DNA from: Lachnospiraceae bacterium
GTDB taxonomy: Bacteria > Bacillota > Clostridia > Lachnospirales > Lachnospiraceae
Direction: 5' to 3'
Length of the DNA stretch: 64,000 nucleotides
NCBI GenBank assembly: GCA_022790855.1
Contig: JAAVYA010000036.1
Coordinates: 1 to 64,000 of the forward strand
Below the pieces are notes generated by a model that made no database searches, was not told where the DNA came from, and saw nothing but the letters and a program-made list of their open reading frames with translations. Position numbers and translations under genes: made by a program. This document shows, piece by piece, positions 60,396-64,000 of the stretch. Every line of letters begins with the position of its first letter. The stretch's first letter is position 1.

Positions 60396-61973
60396 ATGGC
60401 AAGTAAATTAAATTTGAACCAGGAGCTGGTAGATCAGGCCAGAGCCAGTGCCGCTAAGGTTGCCAAAGATGTGCAGGGATTTATTGATCTGCATACAACT
60501 GTTACCGTAGAGCGGGCCGTATGCAGGCTTCTGGGTATTGATGGCGTCAACGACGTAGAGGTTCCGCTTCCCAATGTACTGGTAGACCATCTGGTAGACA
60601 AAGGCGTATTGGGAGCCGGAGTAGCTTTCTATATTGGCAATGCCATGGCAGAGCTTCACATATCACCCCAGGAAATTGCAGAAAAAGTAAGTAAGGGAGA
60701 GCTGGATTTAACAGCTCTTCCCGTTCATGAAATTTCGGATATCCAGGGGGCAATGAAAGGAATTGCAGAAGAAAGCGTTGCCAGGATCCGCGAAAATGTG
60801 GAGCAGAGAAATGCTTATCTGAAAGAATATGGTGATAAGCCGGGGCCGCTGTTGTATATCATCGTAGCAACCGGAAATATTTATGAAGATATTGTACAGG
60901 CTAAGGCAGGCGCGAAGCAAGGTGCGGACGTAATCGCCGTGATTCGTACCACCGGGCAGAGCTTGTTGGATTATGTACCTTACGGGGCTACTACCGAAGG
61001 ATTTGGCGGAACTTATGCAACCCAGGAGAACTTCCGTCTGATGCGTGAAGCATTGGATGAAGTAGGCCGGGAAGAGAAACGTTACATCCGTCTCTGCAAT
61101 TACTGTTCCGGGCTTTGTATGCCGGAGATTGCGGCTATGGGAGCCATGGAGCGTCTGGATGTGATGCTCAACGATGCATTATACGGCATTTTGTTCCGTG
61201 ACATCAATATGCAGCGTACCTTAATTGACCAGTATTTTTCCAGAGTCATCAACGGATTTGCAGGCGTTATTATCAATACGGGGGAAGACAACTATCTGAC
61301 CACAGCGGATGCGGTGGAAGAGGCACATACCGTATTGGCGTCCCAGTTCTTGAACGAGCAGTTTGCATTGATGGCAGGCTTGCCGGAGGAGCAGCAGGGA
61401 TTAGGCCATGCATTTGAGATTTCCCCGGATGTGGAAAACGGATTTTTGTATGAGCTGGCTCAGGCGCAGATGGCAAGGGAGATTTTCCCCAAGGCGCCGT
61501 TGAAATATATGCCTCCCACCAAGTTCATGACGGGAAATATTTTCCGGGGACATGTGCAGGATGCGCTGTTTAATATGGTAACTGTTTTGACAAATCAGAA
61601 GATCCATCTTTTGGGCATGATGACAGAAGCCATTCATACCCCCTTTATGTCAGACCGTGCCATGGCCATTGAGAATGCCCAGTATATTGCCAGAACCATG
61701 AAGGATCTGGGAGACGAACTGGTATACAAAGAAGGCGGAATCATGCAGCGCCGTGCAGATGAAGTACTTCACAAAGCGGCGGATCTGTTGAAAGAGATTG
61801 AAGAAAAAGGCATGTTTGCAACCTTAGAGGCAGGAACGTTTGCTGATATTAAGCGTCCGAAAGACGGCGGCAAGGGACTGGCTGGCGTGGTAGCAAAGGA
61901 AGCTATTTACTTTAACCCATTTATTGAGTTAATGCATGTAACGAAGGAAGCCGGAAAGGAGGCAGGGGAATGA
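60396..61973 (+). CDS. kamD: Lysine 5,6-aminomutase alpha subunit
   Basis: A 525-residue TIM-barrel subunit that, with KamE, moves the terminal amino group of L-beta-lysine to give 3,5-diaminohexanoate using adenosylcobalamin and PLP. TTGQSLLDYVPYGATTEGFGG and LCNYCSGLCMPEIAAMGAME are conserved in the family. The size is close to known KamD. Its stop overlaps kamE by four bases (ATGA). The window also encodes the proposed KamB/KamC reactivase. Confidence 0.96.
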   Translation: MASKLNLNQELVDQARASAAKVAKDVQGFIDLHTTVTVERAVCRLLGIDGVNDVEVPLPNVLVDHLVDKGVLGAGVAFYIGNAMAELHISPQEIAEKVSKGELDLTALPVHEISDIQGAMKGIAEESVARIRENVEQRNAYLKEYGDKPGPLLYIIVATGNIYEDIVQAKAGAKQGADVIAVIRTTGQSLLDYVPYGATTEGFGGTYATQENFRLMREALDEVGREEKRYIRLCNYCSGLCMPEIAAMGAMERLDVMLNDALYGILFRDINMQRTLIDQYFSRVINGFAGVIINTGEDNYLTTADAVEEAHTVLASQFLNEQFALMAGLPEEQQGLGHAFEISPDVENGFLYELAQAQMAREIFPKAPLKYMPPTKFMTGNIFRGHVQDALFNMVTVLTNQKIHLLGMMTEAIHTPFMSDRAMAIENAQYIARTMKDLGDELVYKEGGIMQRRADEVLHKAADLLKEIEEKGMFATLEAGTFADIKRPKDGGKGLAGVVAKEAIYFNPFIELMHVTKEAGKEAGE

Positions 61974-62755
61974 GTTCAGGACTTTACGATTTACACAAAA
62001 AGGATTTTGACAAGACCTTGGATTTGACGAAGCTGCGTCCGTATGGGGATACCATGAACGACGGCAAGGTGCAGTTAAGCTTTACCCTTCCGGTAAAAGA
62101 TGATGAGCGGGGAGAGGAAGCCGCCCGTCAGATGGCAAAAGCAATGGGACTGGAAGATGTAAACGTTGCGTTCCACAATGCTTTGGATAAGGAATTCACC
62201 ATGTATGTAGTATATGGAAGCTGTGTACATACTATTGATTATACGGGAATCCAGGTACAGACGGTGGAAGAAGAGACCATGAGCATGGAAGAAGTGGATG
62301 CTTACATCAAAGAGAACATTGGCCGCAAGATTGTTGTGGTAGGCGCGTCCACCGGAACGGATGCCCATACGGTAGGCATTGATGCGGTTATGAACCGCAA
62401 GGGCTTTGCCGGCCATTACGGACTGGAGCGCTATGAGATGATCGAGGCGCTGAATATGGGAAGCCAGGTTCCCAACGAAGTGTTTGTGGAAAAGGCTGTC
62501 CAGATGAATGCAGATGTGCTGTTGGTGTCTCAGACTGTAACCCAGAAGGATGTCCATATCCAGAACCTGACAGAATTAATCGAGCTGCTGGAAGCAGAGA
62601 ACTTGAGAGACAAGTTCGTAGTCTGCTGCGGCGGCGCCCGGATTACCCACGAGCTGGCCAAGGAGCTTGGTTATGACGCCGGCTTTGGCGCAGGGAAATT
62701 CGCGGAAGACGTTGCCACCTTTGCTGTGACAGAAATGGTGAAACGTGGCGTATAA
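61970..62755 (+). CDS. kamE: Lysine 5,6-aminomutase beta subunit (cobalamin-binding)
   Basis: A 261-residue subunit. The B12-binding DAHTVGID motif places the cobalt-coordinating histidine at His133, and the PLP-binding lysine is Lys144 in MNRKGFAGHYG; both positions agree with the crystal structure numbering I remember. The Rossmann domain continues through NADVLLVSQTVTQKD. It is the last gene of the operon and ends before a terminator. Confidence 0.96.
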   Translation: MSSGLYDLHKKDFDKTLDLTKLRPYGDTMNDGKVQLSFTLPVKDDERGEEAARQMAKAMGLEDVNVAFHNALDKEFTMYVVYGSCVHTIDYTGIQVQTVEEETMSMEEVDAYIKENIGRKIVVVGASTGTDAHTVGIDAVMNRKGFAGHYGLERYEMIEALNMGSQVPNEVFVEKAVQMNADVLLVSQTVTQKDVHIQNLTELIELLEAENLRDKFVVCCGGARITHELAKELGYDAGFGAGKFAEDVATFAVTEMVKRGV

Positions 62756-62828
62756 ACCATGATTCGGTACTATTTTATACCGGATACTAATTTTGCCGAT
62801 CCTCTTAATACCTAATACCATATAAATG

Positions 62829-62859
62829 AAAGGAACCCGGAAGACTTCGGGTTCCTTTT
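62829..62859. terminator. Bidirectional terminator between kamE and the GntR genes
   Basis: AAAGGAACCCG (62829-62839) and CGGGTTCCTTT (62848-62858) form an 11-base stem; T and A tracts lie on both sides. It ends the lysine operon and the minus-strand GntR transcript. Confidence 0.9.
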
Positions 62860-62899
62860 GTATGACTATGGGCCGGAAGCTCTGATGGCCTCGACGTTT

Positions 62900-63637
62900 T
62901 TAATTGTATTCTGTCACAAAGCGCACTTCCAATTTATCAGGGCGGGAATAATTTTCCGTATATTCTACCAGCGTTCCATTTCTATCATATCCAATGATTT
63001 CAATATAGTTCACAATGGTTTCGTCTTCGCTTAACTGCAGATAATTCCGCAGTTTGTCTCCTGCTTCGATCATCATCATCGTCTCCTGAAAATTTACCGG
63101 GAGATGTCCTTTGGAATTCATATAATCATATAGGGAAATGCGTTCAAAATTGTATTCGTCAATATCTGGGAAATATGCAAAGGGCACGTAAGTGAATTCC
63201 AGGGCCAGGGGTTCCCGGTTGCCCAGACGGATACGGTGGAGGCCGTAGATGCTATCTGCAAGGGAGAGCCCCAGTTTTTGGGCATAATATTTTCGGCCTG
63301 AAATTAGGCCGGTGCCCAGGAGCTTATTGGAAATCTCAATGCCAAAGTTTCGTACCAGGGAAGTAAAACTGGCGTTTTTGGCTTCGTTTAGAACTCCCAG
63401 GGCTACTTTGTTATGGTCCGGCTTGCGGACAAGGGTTCCTTTTCCCTGAATGCGAACCAGATAGCGCTGGTTTACCAGCTCGTCAATGGCGGCCCGGATG
63501 GTGGGACGGCTCACATGGTACATGGCGGCCAGATCGCGTTCGCTGGGGATGATTTCCCCGGGGAGATATTCCCGGGTTGCAATGCGGTTGATGATAGTCT
63601 CGCGGATGTGCGCGGCAATGCGTTCATTTTCATTCAT
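62900..63637 (-). CDS. GntR/HutC family regulator with UTRA domain
   Basis: A 245-residue regulator. Residues ~5-72 are a winged helix (PGEIIPSERDLAAMYHVSRP, TIRAAIDELVNQ) and the C-terminal ~150 residues are a UTRA ligand-binding domain (NREPLALEFTYVPFAYFPD). UTRA proteins usually sense small sugars, amino acids or phosphate compounds. Its position after kamE suggests control of lysine genes, but the target is not shown. The start overlaps the upstream GntR gene by four bases. Confidence 0.88.
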   Translation of the reverse strand: MNENERIAAHIRETIINRIATREYLPGEIIPSERDLAAMYHVSRPTIRAAIDELVNQRYLVRIQGKGTLVRKPDHNKVALGVLNEAKNASFTSLVRNFGIEISNKLLGTGLISGRKYYAQKLGLSLADSIYGLHRIRLGNREPLALEFTYVPFAYFPDIDEYNFERISLYDYMNSKGHLPVNFQETMMMIEAGDKLRNYLQLSEDETIVNYIEIIGYDRNGTLVEYTENYSRPDKLEVRFVTEYN

Positions 63638-64000
63638 AGCAGGGCCTCCCGAATAAATGCAAAGTGGTCAAGGAGCATAAAGCTTTCAAAAAAAACGGCA
63701 AGCTGGCCGGTGGAATCGTACATCAGCCCTTTGTGCTTCATCAAGGGGCTGCCGGGAGCAAGGGAGAGAAGCTGGGATTCCTCCTCATTCGCATAAATCA
63801 AGGTGATTTTCTGATTGACTTTTGTAATCGGCGACTGACTGGCTGCCAGATCCGCCGGAGAAGCGGAAAAGGCCACGGTGCGGGTCAGTCCTGGGTATAC
63901 ATATTCCGGAAGATAGGAATGGTTGATACAAATGGGTGTTTCTTCATCACAATAAAGCCGGGATATTTTATAGATCACGGTATCCTCCGGCAGCAGCATC
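63634..64000 (-). CDS. UTRA domain of a second GntR-type regulator, 5' part outside window
   Basis: The last ~121 residues of a protein read from the window edge on the minus strand. IYKISRLYCDEETPICINHSYL, the YLPEYVYPG strand and SPLMKHKGLMYDS are UTRA features. The DNA-binding domain would lie beyond 64000. The frame is open to the edge, so this is a partial gene and not a truncated one. Its stop overlaps the start of the other GntR gene (ATGA), giving two tandem regulators of the same family. Confidence 0.8.
   Translation of the reverse strand, partial: MLLPEDTVIYKISRLYCDEETPICINHSYLPEYVYPGLTRTVAFSASPADLAASQSPITKVNQKITLIYANEEESQLLSLAPGSPLMKHKGLMYDSTGQLAVFFESFMLLDHFAFIREALL

Noticed and set aside
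62763-62786. Palindrome GGTACTATTTTATACC after kamE as a GntR operator
   Set aside because: It lies between convergent genes, far from any start codon, so a regulatory role is not supported by position.

Overview
The window looks like chromosomal DNA of an anaerobic Gram-positive bacterium of the class Clostridia, most likely a Lachnospiraceae-type gut organism. The reasons are strong AGGAGG-type ribosome binding sites, tightly overlapping operons, a FabK-type fatty-acid cluster with accBCDA inside it, several protein families typical of Lachnospiraceae (PAS plus SARP-like regulator, small coiled-coil protein, cyclic-nucleotide-domain protein) and a complete set of lysine-fermentation enzymes. 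No phage, transposase or CRISPR array was seen. Genus and species cannot be decided from the sequence alone.

Layout. 1-530: end of a tRNA array (partial tRNA, Met, Asp, Val, Leu, Arg) and its terminator. 0.6-4.4 kb: a HAAS/DUF1700-like membrane protein, a large protein with a cyclic-nucleotide-binding domain, an Asn/Gln/Ser-rich microprotein and a rhodanese. 4.6-9.6 kb: a compact operon (THUMP RNA methyltransferase, papain-like protease, amidase, RdgB, metallophosphoesterase). 9.7-11.2 kb: an Lsa/CplR-type ABC-F protein with a short upstream ORF. 11.3-20.8 kb: a ten-gene type II fatty-acid operon (acpP fabK fabD fabG fabF accB fabZ accC accD accA) that ends with an acyl-CoA synthetase and has neither fabH nor a MarR-type regulator. 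20.9-26.6 kb: a PAS/winged-helix regulator, a broken ECF sigma factor, a flavodoxin-ferredoxin fusion, a flavin reductase-rubredoxin, a GNAT enzyme, a small coiled-coil gene enclosed by inverted repeats, and tRNA-Pro. 26.9-34.2 kb: PAP2 phosphatase, L,D-transpeptidase, PocR/AraC regulator, two aminotransferases and a DUF368 (PopT-like) membrane protein. 34.3-37.8 kb: purE purM purN purD. 38-40 kb: a chemoreceptor. 40.1-46.5 kb: tig clpP clpX lon and ysxC. 46.5-51 kb: a zinc-type ABC transporter, a parvulin and an AI-2E family protein.

51-62.8 kb is a lysine-fermentation island: a PhzF-like gene and kamB-kamC (proposed reactivase) on the plus strand, a convergent NhaC-family transporter, then kal kce kdd kamA kamD kamE, which convert lysine to crotonyl-CoA plus acetoacetate. 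Two tandem GntR/UTRA regulators close the window on the minus strand, the second one cut by the edge.

The most interesting element is the leader of the kal-kamE operon. It is a clear lysine riboswitch whose P1 stem uses the same bases as the 5' strand of an intrinsic terminator, so lysine binding should prevent termination (an ON switch). The released 3' strand of that terminator can then pair, in two contiguous blocks, with the 5' strand of a second terminator about 110 bases downstream. One aptamer therefore appears to gate two terminators in series ahead of a catabolic operon, which makes sense because lysine is the substrate.
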